Counted from the first letter of the stretch, positions 43,398 through 52,040 are shown. The stretch: 64,000 nt of DNA from an uncultured Desulfobacter sp. (GCF_963677125.1 NZ_OY781882.1:4858501-4922500), one strand, 5' to 3'. Translations and numbers: made by a program. Notes: generated by a model from the letters alone, not told the origin.

Positions 43398-44396
43398 GCT
43401 TTGGCCCGGGTCATCTTCGGTCTCATTGAGATTTAGGCCGGGGTAAAGCTTCTCGCAGCAATCCGGGCAGATTCCGTGGGAAAATATCAAGTGATCAAAG
43501 GCTTTTTCGATATCCGTCCACTGATTATCCTTTCCCCTGATTTTTTTGCAGTTGGCGCAGATGGCAACGGCGTGCTCGGGTACGTCCTGGGGGAATTTGA
43601 TGAATTGTTCATATTGGCGTTGCAGTTTAATGCGCCGGGATATGTCCCGGGCCATGATAATGGTGCCGGTGTAAGTCTGATCTTTGCCTTGGTTGATGGG
43701 GCTGCAGGTTAATTCCACATGTACAATATGATCGTTTGCATGCACCAGTTGAATTTCATACCTGCTGGTTCCGCCTTTTTTCCGAATTTGGGTCTGTTCA
43801 AGTATCGTCTGGAAACTGTCCTGGGTTGAGATTTGTTCAAGGTTCATTGTTAACAGGCTGTCAGGTGGATAGCCCATCATTTTGCAGAATGCCGGATTGA
43901 CAAAAGTTATATTTTCCTGGTCATCTACGGTGAGTACCCCTTCTGCAATTTGTTCGGTAATGGTCCTGTATTGTTTTTCACTTTTCTCCAGCTGTTCGCT
44001 GTATGCTTTATTTTCGAGGGCCAGTCGGCGGTTTTCAAAGACTTTTTTTACTACATGAATGATGATGTCCAGATCAATTATGGGTTTTGAAATATAATCT
44101 TTGGCGCCCATCTGAAGGGCCTGGATGACATCCTGCTTTTTGCCTGCGCCTGAAATTACGATCATGGGCTGACCCGGGTCGGCTTCATGGATGGTGCGCA
44201 TGACCTCAAGGCCGTCCATGACCGGCATTAGCAGGTCCGTTATGACCACGTCTACGTTTTTACGGAAAAATAGGTCCAGGCCGACGTGGCCGTTTTCTGC
44301 AGTGAAAACCCGGTATCCCTGATCTTCAAATAAATCGGTCAGGCTTTCCCTGATGGAGATTTCATCATCTATAATTAGAAGTGTTTCCTGGTGCAT
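43389..44396 (-). CDS. Response regulator with PAS domain and C-terminal CxxC zinc-ribbon-like tail
   Basis: A 335-residue signalling protein: receiver (1-120; acceptor Asp in VVITDLLMPVMDG, Lys in DYISKPI), a short coiled coil, and a PAS domain (about 140-262; ITEQIAEGVLTVDDQENITFVNPAF). The tail has CANCKKIR and, about 30 residues on, HGICPDCCEKLYP. Two CxxC pairs of this kind end many sensor kinases and regulators and may bind zinc. There is no output domain for DNA or kinase activity. It overlaps the HAD gene tail by 9 bases. Confidence 0.88.
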   Translation of the reverse strand: MHQETLLIIDDEISIRESLTDLFEDQGYRVFTAENGHVGLDLFFRKNVDVVITDLLMPVMDGLEVMRTIHEADPGQPMIVISGAGKKQDVIQALQMGAKDYISKPIIDLDIIIHVVKKVFENRRLALENKAYSEQLEKSEKQYRTITEQIAEGVLTVDDQENITFVNPAFCKMMGYPPDSLLTMNLEQISTQDSFQTILEQTQIRKKGGTSRYEIQLVHANDHIVHVELTCSPINQGKDQTYTGTIIMARDISRRIKLQRQYEQFIKFPQDVPEHAVAICANCKKIRGKDNQWTDIEKAFDHLIFSHGICPDCCEKLYPGLNLNETEDDPGQSSL

Positions 44397-44503
44397 TTTA
44401 ATAATTTATTCACCGGGGAGTACCACTTTTCCGGTATTTGTTAAGATTTTAAATTCTTTTTATTTAAGACGCTAATATACCAGATCAATGAAACAAATGT
44501 AAA

Positions 44504-45223
44504 TCACAGATCTTTAATTAATTGAACCATATCCCTGACGGCTGTGTCCATGCCCGTCATGACGGCTTTTGAGATGATGGCATGTCCGATACTGTATTCA
44601 GTGATTTCTGACAATCCATTGAATTCCTTGATAGATTGGTAACAGATGCCATGCCCGGCATGGACCCCTAAGTTCAGGCGGGCACCGATTTTTGCTGCAT
44701 CCACAATCCTTGTATACTCCCTATCCCGGTCATACGAGGTTGTGGCATCGCAGAATGCACCTGTATGTATTTCAATTGAATCGGCATCAATTCTGTGGGC
44801 CACTTTGATCTGATCCAGATCCGGATCAATGAATATACAGACCTTGATGCCGGCATTTTTTAAGGTGGTTACAGCCTGCCGGATGTGCTCCATATGGGTA
44901 ATGACATCCAGTCCGCCTTCGGTGGTCAGTTCTTCTCTTTTTTCAGGTACCAGGGTGACGGTATCGGGCTTAATGTCCAGGGCTATGCCCAGCATTTCAC
45001 TGGTGGCAGCCATTTCAAGAATCAACCGGGTTTTTATTGTTTGGGAAATCAGCCGGACATCTCTTTCCTGGATGTGGCGGCGGTCTTCTCGCAGATGGAC
45101 CACAACGGCATCTGCTCCGGCGGTCTCTGCGGCCAGAGCGGCCTGGATCGGTTCCGGGTATTTGGCGCCTCTTGCCTGGCGAAGGGTTGCCACATGGTCT
45201 ACATTAACAGCTAATTCAGCCAT
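44504..45223 (-). CDS. pdxJ: Pyridoxine 5'-phosphate synthase
   Basis: PdxJ joins 1-deoxyxylulose 5-phosphate and 3-amino-2-oxopropyl phosphate to give pyridoxine phosphate. The TIM-barrel protein begins LAVNVDHVATLRQARG and has VVHLREDRRHIQERDV, VTLVPEKREELTTEGGLDV, and GHGICYQSIKEF. Length 239 is standard. It lies downstream of ybeY, separated by repeat A4. Confidence 0.97.
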   Translation of the reverse strand: MAELAVNVDHVATLRQARGAKYPEPIQAALAAETAGADAVVVHLREDRRHIQERDVRLISQTIKTRLILEMAATSEMLGIALDIKPDTVTLVPEKREELTTEGGLDVITHMEHIRQAVTTLKNAGIKVCIFIDPDLDQIKVAHRIDADSIEIHTGAFCDATTSYDRDREYTRIVDAAKIGARLNLGVHAGHGICYQSIKEFNGLSEITEYSIGHAIISKAVMTGMDTAVRDMVQLIKDL

Positions 45224-45247
45224 ATTAATATCCTTTTGTTTTAGTCG

Positions 45248-45308
45248 TGTTTGAACGACAAGTCACCCATCTGCGCCTTGCATATGGGCAACTTCTCGCC
45301 CAAACAGG
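45248..45308. repeat. Family A element with internal deletion, copy A4
   Basis: GTTTGAACGACAAGTCACCC at the left pairs imperfectly with GGGCAACTTCTCGCCCAAAC at the right. Between them CATCTGCG runs directly into CCTTGCAT: the outer family blocks CACCCATCTGCG and CCTTGCAT have been joined and the whole inner palindrome is missing. It sits between ybeY and pdxJ. Confidence 0.7.
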
Positions 45309-45335
45309 GTTTTTGTTCTGGCAATAGACAACTTT

Positions 45336-45800
45336 TTAGAAGGCTTTCAGATCAAGATTTTTTTCTATAAGCCTGAGTAGTTCAAGGCTCTTTTCTTCCA
45401 TCTCCCGGGCCTGGGTTTCACCTAATTCATGATCAAATCCAATCAGATGAAGAATGCCGTGAATCAATAATTGGGACATCCTTTCATCCGTGGAAATGCC
45501 TGCTGTCTGGGCCTCTGCACGGGCCGTATCAAGGGAGATTACCACATCCCCGAGAAGTCCCGGGGTAATATCTGAGAATTCTCCCTCCTGCATGGGGAAT
45601 GAGAGCACATTGGTGGGCGTGTCTTTGCCCCGGTAAGACCGGTTTAAATCCCTGACCTGGACATCATCAGTAATCACGATGGAAATTTCGTGGTTATCAC
45701 AACCCAAGGCGTTTAAGATCTGTTCGGTCTTTTGGTGCAGGGGCGCCGTTGGCAGCCTCTCCTTTTGTTGGTTGTCTATCAGTATCTTTAGGTTTTCCAT
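45336..45800 (-). CDS. ybeY: Endoribonuclease YbeY
   Basis: YbeY is a metal-dependent RNase for 16S rRNA 3'-end maturation and ribosome quality control. The zinc site is HGILHLIGFDHE (H-x3-H-x5-H), and DVQVRDLNRSYRGKDTPTNVLSFP precedes it. The ATG at 45800 gives 154 residues with a normal N-terminus (LKILIDNQQKERL). This places about 104 bases of ybeY inside the 3' end of the upstream HD gene in another frame, an unusually long overlap. Confidence 0.95.
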   Translation of the reverse strand: MENLKILIDNQQKERLPTAPLHQKTEQILNALGCDNHEISIVITDDVQVRDLNRSYRGKDTPTNVLSFPMQEGEFSDITPGLLGDVVISLDTARAEAQTAGISTDERMSQLLIHGILHLIGFDHELGETQAREMEEKSLELLRLIEKNLDLKAF

Positions 45801-48138
45801 TCTTCTTGTCCTGCTTTTTATCCTGGGTCTTGTCCGTATACTCAATGCGGCTGTGGTAGATAGAGGTTAAAATGTTATTAAAGCTTTTAGCAATTTGGTG
45901 CAGATCTTTTAACGTCATTTCGCACTCTTCGAGCTGACCGTCGGCAAATATGTCATTGATCAGTTCTTTTACACGGCCCTTGATTCTGGATGGGGTCGGA
46001 CGTTCAAGTGCCCGGGTCGCGGCTTCTACCACATCTGCAAGCATGACGATGCCCGCCTCCCTTGTCTGGGGTTTGGGGCCTGGATATCTGAAATCATCTT
46101 CATTAATGTTTTCATTTCCGGCTTTCAGACTTTTGTTATAAAAATATTTTATCAGGGAGGTGCCGTGGTGCTGGATAATGCCTTCCACAATTTCATTACC
46201 CAGTTTATATTGTTTAGCTATTTCCACGCCTTTTTTAACATGGCCGATGAGGATCAACGCGGACATGGACGGGGAGAGTTTGTCATGGCGGTTCCGCCCG
46301 TCAGATTGATTTTCAATGAAATACATGGTTTTGTCCAGTTTACCGATGTCATGGTAATATGCCATGACCTTGGCCTTGAGACTGTCTGCATGGATGGCGG
46401 ATGCGGCGGCTTCAGCAAGGGTCGCCACAATGACACTGTGATTGTACGTACCCGGGGCCTCGATCATTAATTTTTTGATCAGGGGCTGATCCAGATTTGA
46501 AAATTCCAGGAGCTTTGCAGCTGTGGTATAGTTAAACAGGACTTCGATCAAGGGTGTGAATCCCACTGTAAGAATGGCAGCAAAAACACCGCCGCCCACA
46601 GCCATTGTTACCTGTTTCGTCAATATACCCCAGGGTAGTGCCTGGGAGGGCATGAAAAACCCCAGGGCAATGGCAAGGCATGCATTAAAAATCGCCAGTT
46701 TGAAACCGGCTACGATGAAATGATGACGTTCGTTTCGTTCCTTAATCCAGTAAGCCGCTGTAATACTGGACAGAAAAAAGAACAAAAAGACCTGGAACCC
46801 GCCGCCAAAGGATATAGTGCATAAGCTGCAAAGTACCAGAGAAAAATACAGGGCGATATCAAACCCCAGAAAAATGCAGGTGATCATGGCTGCGGCCGGC
46901 AACGGCACCACCATATATATTGCATTTGAGGTGATTTTGCCGGTCATTTCCGGATTTGAGGCGTGGGCAATGTATACGGCAAGCTCAGTAAATCCAATAT
47001 AAAGCAAAAGGCCCAGGGTTAAAAAGGCCATGTGTTTATTCATATCCCGACTAAGCTTTGGATGATCTTTAAGATAAAGAAAATATACTACAATTAGCAA
47101 AAGGCTGGTGAACATGCCGATGCCGGTAATGGTCATGATCACATCTTTATCTTCGACCTGTTCGCTCAGGGCGTTGAGCTTGACCAGTTTGAGTTCATCA
47201 ACCCGCTCCCCTTCCCGAAGGATCATTTCGCCGGCCTTGATCTGGTATAGGGTGGGTTTGATTTTTGCCTGGGCTTCCCGGATACGTTTTTTGGTTTCGT
47301 TTTTATTCAGGGTGATGTTGGGCCGTAAAAGCCGCTGGCAGATATCCACAACCAGGTTGGCCAGGCTGTAGCTAACGCCTTTAAGAATGGGCTGACCAAC
47401 GACCCTTACCATGGTCTTTGCCTGGTCCGGTCCGTAATACACCTTGAGATTGGTAACAACACGCTCCTTGTGGGGCTGGATGGTCCTGAGGGTGATTCCT
47501 TTTTCTTCTTCAGCCAGGAGAATCTCTTTGTTGCTTACGACCCCGTTGGTCAAAATAGTGCTTATGATGGCCGTAAGATATCCCGCGACCTCTTCGGAAA
47601 ATTTTTCATTGAACAGGATTTGGAATGCGCCTTTGGAAATTTTGATGCCCAGTTTTTTTTCAAATTCGGGCTTTAAAGCCAGGGCCATGGAGAAGGAGAG
47701 TCCCGGCGATTCAGGCGAGGCGGTCTCCTGCGATTCACGTAAGGCTGTTTCCGGAGATTCAGTTGGGGTGTTTTTCTGGGCATTGCCCGGGTGTTGGAAC
47801 ATCTCCCGGCCAAAATGCATGGCCGATGCAATGCCGGAGGTTATGTTTTCCAATAAATTGGCATCAAAATCATATACCGTTCTGACGGAGGTTTCGGCAG
47901 AATTCATTTTGGCCAGGTTGGTGGCCTTGTCTTCTATGAAGAAATCTTTGGGTGCTTTGATATCCCTGCTCGCAACATCCCCTATTTGGTATACATATGA
48001 CTCGATAGTGTGGTCAAAGGTTTGGGCCAGAACGAACAGCGTTACGACCAGAAGAAACATTGCCGGCGGCAGGTACGGGGTGTGTGACAGGACTTGCCCT
48101 GCCTGCTTAAGCCAACCCTGGTTATTTGCTTTTTTCAT
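45697..48138 (-). CDS. 7TM-HD family phosphohydrolase (YqfF/PgpH-like)
   Basis: An 813-residue membrane enzyme. The N-terminal helix and extracytoplasmic 7TMR-HDED region (about 40-330), seven membrane helices (about 335-530) and a cytoplasmic HD domain (about 545-740) with SVIVATLAEAAASAI and AYYHDIGKLDKTMYF are visible. PgpH relatives hydrolyse c-di-AMP; that activity is likely but not proven here. An insert near 124-145 has three Glu-Ser-Pro/Gln units. The C-terminal 55 residues are Lys/Asp-rich, disordered, and overlap ybeY. The start overlaps the end of phoH by 17 bases. Confidence 0.92.
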   Translation of the reverse strand: MKKANNQGWLKQAGQVLSHTPYLPPAMFLLVVTLFVLAQTFDHTIESYVYQIGDVASRDIKAPKDFFIEDKATNLAKMNSAETSVRTVYDFDANLLENITSGIASAMHFGREMFQHPGNAQKNTPTESPETALRESQETASPESPGLSFSMALALKPEFEKKLGIKISKGAFQILFNEKFSEEVAGYLTAIISTILTNGVVSNKEILLAEEEKGITLRTIQPHKERVVTNLKVYYGPDQAKTMVRVVGQPILKGVSYSLANLVVDICQRLLRPNITLNKNETKKRIREAQAKIKPTLYQIKAGEMILREGERVDELKLVKLNALSEQVEDKDVIMTITGIGMFTSLLLIVVYFLYLKDHPKLSRDMNKHMAFLTLGLLLYIGFTELAVYIAHASNPEMTGKITSNAIYMVVPLPAAAMITCIFLGFDIALYFSLVLCSLCTISFGGGFQVFLFFFLSSITAAYWIKERNERHHFIVAGFKLAIFNACLAIALGFFMPSQALPWGILTKQVTMAVGGGVFAAILTVGFTPLIEVLFNYTTAAKLLEFSNLDQPLIKKLMIEAPGTYNHSVIVATLAEAAASAIHADSLKAKVMAYYHDIGKLDKTMYFIENQSDGRNRHDKLSPSMSALILIGHVKKGVEIAKQYKLGNEIVEGIIQHHGTSLIKYFYNKSLKAGNENINEDDFRYPGPKPQTREAGIVMLADVVEAATRALERPTPSRIKGRVKELINDIFADGQLEECEMTLKDLHQIAKSFNNILTSIYHSRIEYTDKTQDKKQDKKNGKPKDTDRQPTKGEAANGAPAPKDRTDLKRLGL

Positions 48139-49063
48139 AAGCGTTTATGATATCGGACACCAACCGGTGTCTGACAACATCTTCCTTTGAAAATTCTATA
48201 AATGAGATTCCCTTTATCCGGGAAAGCAGTTTCCTGGCTTCCACCAGTCCCGATTTCTTTCCTCCGGGCAGGTCTGTCTGGGTAATATCACCTGTCACAA
48301 TGGCCTTTGAACCGTATCCAATCCGGGTCAAAAACATTTTCATCTGCTGGGAGGTCGTGTTCTGGGCCTCGTCCAGGATGATAAATGCATCGTTCAGGGT
48401 TCTGCCTCTCATGAATGCAATGGGTGCGATCTCAATAGTTTCCTGCTCAATATAGGCTCTGGCTTTTTCAAAATCAAGCATATCATAAAGGGCATCATAT
48501 AGCGGCCGCAAATATGGGTTTATTTTTTCAGCCAAGTCACCGGGGAGAAAACCCAATGCCTCGCCGGCTTCCACCGCAGGACGGGTCAGGATAATTTTTT
48601 TTACATCACCCTTTGTAAATGCCGCAACAGCCATGGCCATGGCAAGATAGGTTTTGCCTGTGCCGGCCGGCCCGATCCCGAAAAGGATGTCATTGGATTT
48701 TATGGCCTCGGTGTATGCTAATTGGGTTGGGGTTCGGGGGGTGATGGGCTTGTTTTTGGCTGTTACCACGATTGTGGTGGTAAATATTCTTTTCAAAGGG
48801 GTGCCACGACCCTGTTGCGCCGAATTGATGGCGGCATCTAGGACAGCCGGCGTCAATCTTATTGTTTCTTCCACAAGCTCGTAAAGCTGACTGAGCAGGT
48901 CAATAACTTTGTCTGTTTTTTTTTCTGCACCACTGACTGCAAGTATCCCCCCCCTTGAATTTATTTTTACATCAAAGGCCTTGGCGATTTTTTCCAGGTT
49001 GGTGTTGTGGGTCCCAAAGAGTTTTTGGGCAAGGGTAATGTTCTGAAACTCAAGATTTTTCAT
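48122..49063 (-). CDS. phoH: PhoH family ATPase
   Basis: PhoH-like P-loop ATPases are linked to RNA metabolism and stress. An N-terminal KH-like part (1-100) precedes Walker A FGIGPAGTGKTYLAMAMA, then ILTRPAVEAGEALGFLPGD, FMRGRTLNDAFIILDEAQN (Walker B) and VTGDITQTDLP. Length 313 is typical. The order phoH - HD - ybeY is widely conserved and supports linked functions in rRNA processing. Confidence 0.94.
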   Translation of the reverse strand: MKNLEFQNITLAQKLFGTHNTNLEKIAKAFDVKINSRGGILAVSGAEKKTDKVIDLLSQLYELVEETIRLTPAVLDAAINSAQQGRGTPLKRIFTTTIVVTAKNKPITPRTPTQLAYTEAIKSNDILFGIGPAGTGKTYLAMAMAVAAFTKGDVKKIILTRPAVEAGEALGFLPGDLAEKINPYLRPLYDALYDMLDFEKARAYIEQETIEIAPIAFMRGRTLNDAFIILDEAQNTTSQQMKMFLTRIGYGSKAIVTGDITQTDLPGGKKSGLVEARKLLSRIKGISFIEFSKEDVVRHRLVSDIINAYEKSK

Positions 49064-49160
49064 GGGCTATAGGGTGCATTTTATTGGTTTAAAAATCAAT
49101 AAAAATCTTGACTGTGAACGGGCCCTGCTGTTATCTGTCTATACTTGATGCTTCAACGAG

Positions 49161-49251
49161 AAGTCACCCAATCTGCGGCATTGCAGGAAAGCTTGCAATC
49201 CTCGCAGCCAAGAGGTTGCAAATTTTTTTGCCTCTTGTATTTGGGTGACTT
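49161..49251. repeat. Family A element, copy A5
   Basis: Outer arms AAGTCACCCA (49161-49170) and TGGGTGACTT (49242-49251) are perfect inverted repeats. Inside, read on the minus strand, are AGAGGCAAAAAAATTTGCAA, CCTCTTGGCTGCGAGGATT and CAATGCCGCAGATT, which follow the family blocks with more changes. It lies between the divergent phoH and cvpA starts. A TTGACT-N17-TTATCT sigma-70-like promoter is just upstream for cvpA. Confidence 0.7.
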
Positions 49252-49340
49252 TGTGAGCTTACGCTCATCTACCGAGCAGCTCAAATACGGGACGCTTTTC
49301 AGGCTCTGCTTTTGTAATCATAATCAAATTAAGGGAACAT

Positions 49341-49862
49341 ATGAATTTTTTTGACCTTTGCGTATTGATCATAGTGGGGTTTTGTCTTATTCGGGGGGGC
49401 TTTAAAGGCCTGGTTCGGGAGATCTCCGGCATCGTGGGCGTTGTAGCTGGTTTTTACGGGGCCAATACCTATTATCCCCAGTTGATTCCCTATATTGAAT
49501 CATATATTTCTTCGCCGCAGATTCAAAAACTTGTCTGTTTTTTTGTATTGTTCTGTCTGATTCTCATCGCTGTGGGGGTTGTTGCGGCTTTGATTCACAA
49601 ATTGTTGAATATTGTTTTTCTCGGCTGGGTGAATAGAACATTCGGTGTGATTTTCGGGGCTGCCAAAGGCATTCTTGTCACAACCGTTCTGTTTATAATT
49701 ATTACAAGTTTTGCACCCAACGGCAGTCATCATATGGCAGCGTCCCAAACCGCACCTTACCTTGCCCGGGTTGCCGATGCCCTGACCCTGTTTATCTCCC
49801 GGAACATCAAAATGGATTTCACTAAAGAGTTGGAAGGATTGAGAAAAACGTGGAAACAATAA
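49341..49862 (+). CDS. CvpA family inner-membrane protein
   Basis: A 173-residue protein with four predicted membrane helices. It begins NFFDLCVLIIVGFCLIRGGF followed by KGLVREISGIVGVV, the CvpA hallmark. Later segments include FLGWVNRTFGVIFGAAKGI. CvpA relatives affect colicin V export and envelope homeostasis; a specific role here is not shown. Its end overlaps the start of mazG by 13 bases. Confidence 0.9.
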   Translation: MNFFDLCVLIIVGFCLIRGGFKGLVREISGIVGVVAGFYGANTYYPQLIPYIESYISSPQIQKLVCFFVLFCLILIAVGVVAALIHKLLNIVFLGWVNRTFGVIFGAAKGILVTTVLFIIITSFAPNGSHHMAASQTAPYLARVADALTLFISRNIKMDFTKELEGLRKTWKQ

Positions 49863-50644
49863 TTCCCTTGCTTGAGATTATCCGAAGACTTCGGGGGGAG
49901 AACGGGTGTTCATGGGACCGAAAACAGACCCCGTCCACCATGTGGAAGTGTCTGGCCGAAGAGGTATATGAACTGGAAGAAGCCATTGTCAAAGATGATG
50001 AAGACAATATTATCGAAGAGCTTGGGGACGTCCTTTTTCAGATCCTTTTCATTATGGAGATTTATGCCGATTCCGGCAGATTTCCCTTTGACCGGGTGGT
50101 GAATGCCGTGGCTGAAAAAATGATTCGTCGTCATCCCCATGTTTATGCAGACAGTCAGATTACATCTGAAGATGCGTTGAATAAACAATGGGAGGCCATT
50201 AAGGCCGGCGAGAAACGTCATTCCGGCACATCTGAAAGACGGTCTGCCCTGGACAATGTGCCAGGTGGAATGCCAAGTTTGCTGCGGGCTTTAAAAGTCT
50301 CCAAATCTGCTGTTAAGGCTGGGTTTGAGTGGGAAAATCTGGGGCAGGTCCTGGATACGGCGGTTTCGGAAATACATGAGTTTGAGGCAGCACTCTCCAA
50401 AGACAAGGACGATGCCATAATTGAATTTGGTGATATCCTTTTTTCCCTGGTGAATGTGGCAAGATTTGCCGGGTTTCATCCGGAAACTGCACTTTACCGC
50501 TCCACTTCGAAATTTGAGGAACGATTCAGAACGATGGAAGACGCCATTGGAGAAAAAGGCCTTGACTTAAAGCAGATGACTGCTGAAGAAAAGGAGACGC
50601 ACTGGCAGGCGGCCAAGCAGGTTTGTGCACAAAAAAAGACCTGA
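49850..50644 (+). CDS. mazG: Nucleoside triphosphate pyrophosphohydrolase MazG
   Basis: MazG hydrolyses (d)NTPs to monophosphates and may lower ppGpp. There are two tandem all-alpha MazG domains. The first shows CSWDRKQTPSTMWKCLAEE, VYELEEAI and EELGDVLFQILF; the second has FEWENLGQVLDTAVSEIHEFEAAL and EFGDILFSLVN, with metal-binding ExxE and ExxD pairs in both. The length, 264, is standard. It overlaps cvpA, implying coupled expression. Confidence 0.95.
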   Translation: METIIPLLEIIRRLRGENGCSWDRKQTPSTMWKCLAEEVYELEEAIVKDDEDNIIEELGDVLFQILFIMEIYADSGRFPFDRVVNAVAEKMIRRHPHVYADSQITSEDALNKQWEAIKAGEKRHSGTSERRSALDNVPGGMPSLLRALKVSKSAVKAGFEWENLGQVLDTAVSEIHEFEAALSKDKDDAIIEFGDILFSLVNVARFAGFHPETALYRSTSKFEERFRTMEDAIGEKGLDLKQMTAEEKETHWQAAKQVCAQKKT

Positions 50645-50661
50645 CGTCGATGGCGTTTGGG

Positions 50662-51111
50662 TTACAGGTAGTCTCCTCTCTGGAATTTCAGGTATTCGGT
50701 TTTTGCAGTAATAGCCGTACTGGTGGCAATATCTATGAGTTCCTGGTCATCTTCTCCAAGTGACAGTGTTTCTTCCAATAAAGATGCGGCATCTTCATTG
50801 AGCCCTTCAAGCACTGACTTAATATCCTTTAACGAGACATTGGTGTCGTCAAGCTGGGATGCATAGCTTTCTATGTCGCTCAGCAGTTTATCCGTTTTAT
50901 CCGCAACGATGTCGGATACGGTTTGAATGTCAAAGCCCATTGCAGAAATTTCACCCAATTCATTGATTTCTGTTTCCCCTTCAGAGGCCTGTATTTTTTC
51001 CTGTGCGGAATTGAGCACGGCTTCAAATCCCTGTCCACTGCTCTTGGATGCCTTCTGGGTCTGACTGTCAAGTGTTTGAGTGATATTTTGGATATTGTTA
51101 ATATTGGTCAT
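50662..51111 (-). CDS. Uncharacterised protein, likely flagellum-associated
   Basis: A 149-residue soluble protein that I cannot place in a family. It is low in Cys and aromatic residues, rich in Asp, Glu, Ser and Asn, and likely helical, with a heptad-like centre (KLLSDIESYASQLDDTNVSL). The N-terminus (TNINNIQNITQTL) and C-terminus (YLKFQRGDYL) could be binding ends. A strong AGGAGG ribosome site and a sigma-54 promoter lie upstream. It sits next to flgM and its partner, so a role in flagellar regulation or assembly is plausible. Confidence 0.7.
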   Translation of the reverse strand: MTNINNIQNITQTLDSQTQKASKSSGQGFEAVLNSAQEKIQASEGETEINELGEISAMGFDIQTVSDIVADKTDKLLSDIESYASQLDDTNVSLKDIKSVLEGLNEDAASLLEETLSLGEDDQELIDIATSTAITAKTEYLKFQRGDYL

Positions 51112-51143
51112 ATTGTCCTCCTTTTAACTTTAAGGAAGAATTA

Positions 51144-51159
51144 CGCAATAAACGTGCCG
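51144..51159 (-). promoter_or_regulatory. Sigma-54 promoter of the uncharacterised flagellum-linked gene
   Basis: The minus strand reads CGGCACGTTTATTGCG. It agrees with TGGCACG-N4-TTGCW except at the first and last base, and GG and GC are spaced correctly. The expected start near 51134 leaves a 23-base leader with AGGAGG. Confidence 0.75.
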
Positions 51160-51239
51160 ATTTCGGTTTGAGAATTTTGTAGTTTTATTTTAGACGCTTT
51201 TTGTTTAAAAATCAATGTGTTGTATTGAAAAATAAAAAA

Positions 51240-51286
51240 CCCTCCTGCCTGAAGATATCAATACTTCAGGCAGGAGGGAAAAAAAT
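51240..51286 (-). terminator. Rho-independent terminator of the flgM operon
   Basis: A perfect 15-bp stem (51240-51254 with 51264-51278; CCCTCCTGCCTGAAG) with a nine-base loop, flanked by T-runs on the outgoing side of each strand. It lies 17 bases past the flgM stop codon. Confidence 0.92.
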
Positions 51287-51295
51287 GCCGTGTGA

Positions 51296-51604
51296 TTAAC
51301 CTAATTCGTTCACAATGGAGCCCATCAGTTTTTCTGCAACCTGCTCGGCATTCACTGTGTACTGACCTGCCTGAACTTGTTTCTTGAGGGTCTCAACCAT
51401 CGCGGTTCTGTCCTCGGATTCATTTTCAGCCGCGGCGGAAATTTTTTGAAGATCCCTGGTGGTGGCGGATAAATTAATGCTGTCTGAAAGGGTTTCTTCT
51501 GATTGTTTACCTTGGTCCGCCGAGGTATTGGCGGTGGTGTTGGCATTGGTATTATTGGCAGCGTAACTTTGATTTATATACCGCTGCATGGCATCAATTT
51601 TCAT
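51296..51604 (-). CDS. flgM: Anti-sigma-28 factor FlgM
   Basis: FlgM binds FliA (sigma-28) and holds late flagellar genes off until it is exported. The 102-residue protein has a disordered Asn/Thr-rich N-terminus and the C-terminal sigma-binding part, with DSINLSATTRDLQKI and VETLKKQVQAGQYTVNAEQVAEKL, a clear FlgM motif. The ATG at 51604 has AGGAGG nine bases upstream; an in-frame GTG at 51613 is too near to the ribosome site. One base separates it from the upstream partner gene. Confidence 0.93.
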   Translation of the reverse strand: MKIDAMQRYINQSYAANNTNANTTANTSADQGKQSEETLSDSINLSATTRDLQKISAAAENESEDRTAMVETLKKQVQAGQYTVNAEQVAEKLMGSIVNELG

Positions 51605-51605
51605 A

Positions 51606-52040
51606 TTAAACACCCTCCTGGGATTCCATATTGGAATCAGCCACCTGGCGCGCCAGTTCCGTCATCCGTTCTACAATGAATTTAGAATCTTCCACGGACA
51701 AGGTCTGGACTACCTTATTATTATTTTCATCAACCGAGGTATAAGTGAATTGATTTCTCCCTTTGGTGAAATTAATTTTTTTACCCATCTCTTTTTCAAT
51801 CTGATTTGTGATTTGGGCCTCATCTTTTTCATTTGGGCCTTCGGTGATAATTTTATCGACAATGTTGCTTGCAACCTTATCTATAATGGCTTGACGTTTG
51901 CCTTCCGATGAGATGCTGACACTGTCTGCAGAAACCTTGTTGGCATCGCTGAATTTATTTTTACCCAGCAGCTTACCCTGACTGAATTGCCTTGAATACA
52001 CTTTCAAGACATTTTGTATTTGGTATGAAGGTATCTGCAT
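51606..52040 (-). CDS. DVU0524-type FlgM-associated protein
   Basis: A 144-residue protein resembling the DVU0524 family, found next to flgM in Desulfovibrio and relatives. It begins QIPSYQIQNVLKVYSRQFSQG and has DSVSISSEGKRQAIIDKVASNIV, which resembles a FlgM-like motif, then FTYTSVDENNNKVVQTLSVEDS. Its role is not established. It precedes flgM, separated by one base, and has AAGGAG upstream. A sigma-28-like promoter lies just before it. Confidence 0.78.
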   Translation of the reverse strand: MQIPSYQIQNVLKVYSRQFSQGKLLGKNKFSDANKVSADSVSISSEGKRQAIIDKVASNIVDKIITEGPNEKDEAQITNQIEKEMGKKINFTKGRNQFTYTSVDENNNKVVQTLSVEDSKFIVERMTELARQVADSNMESQEGV

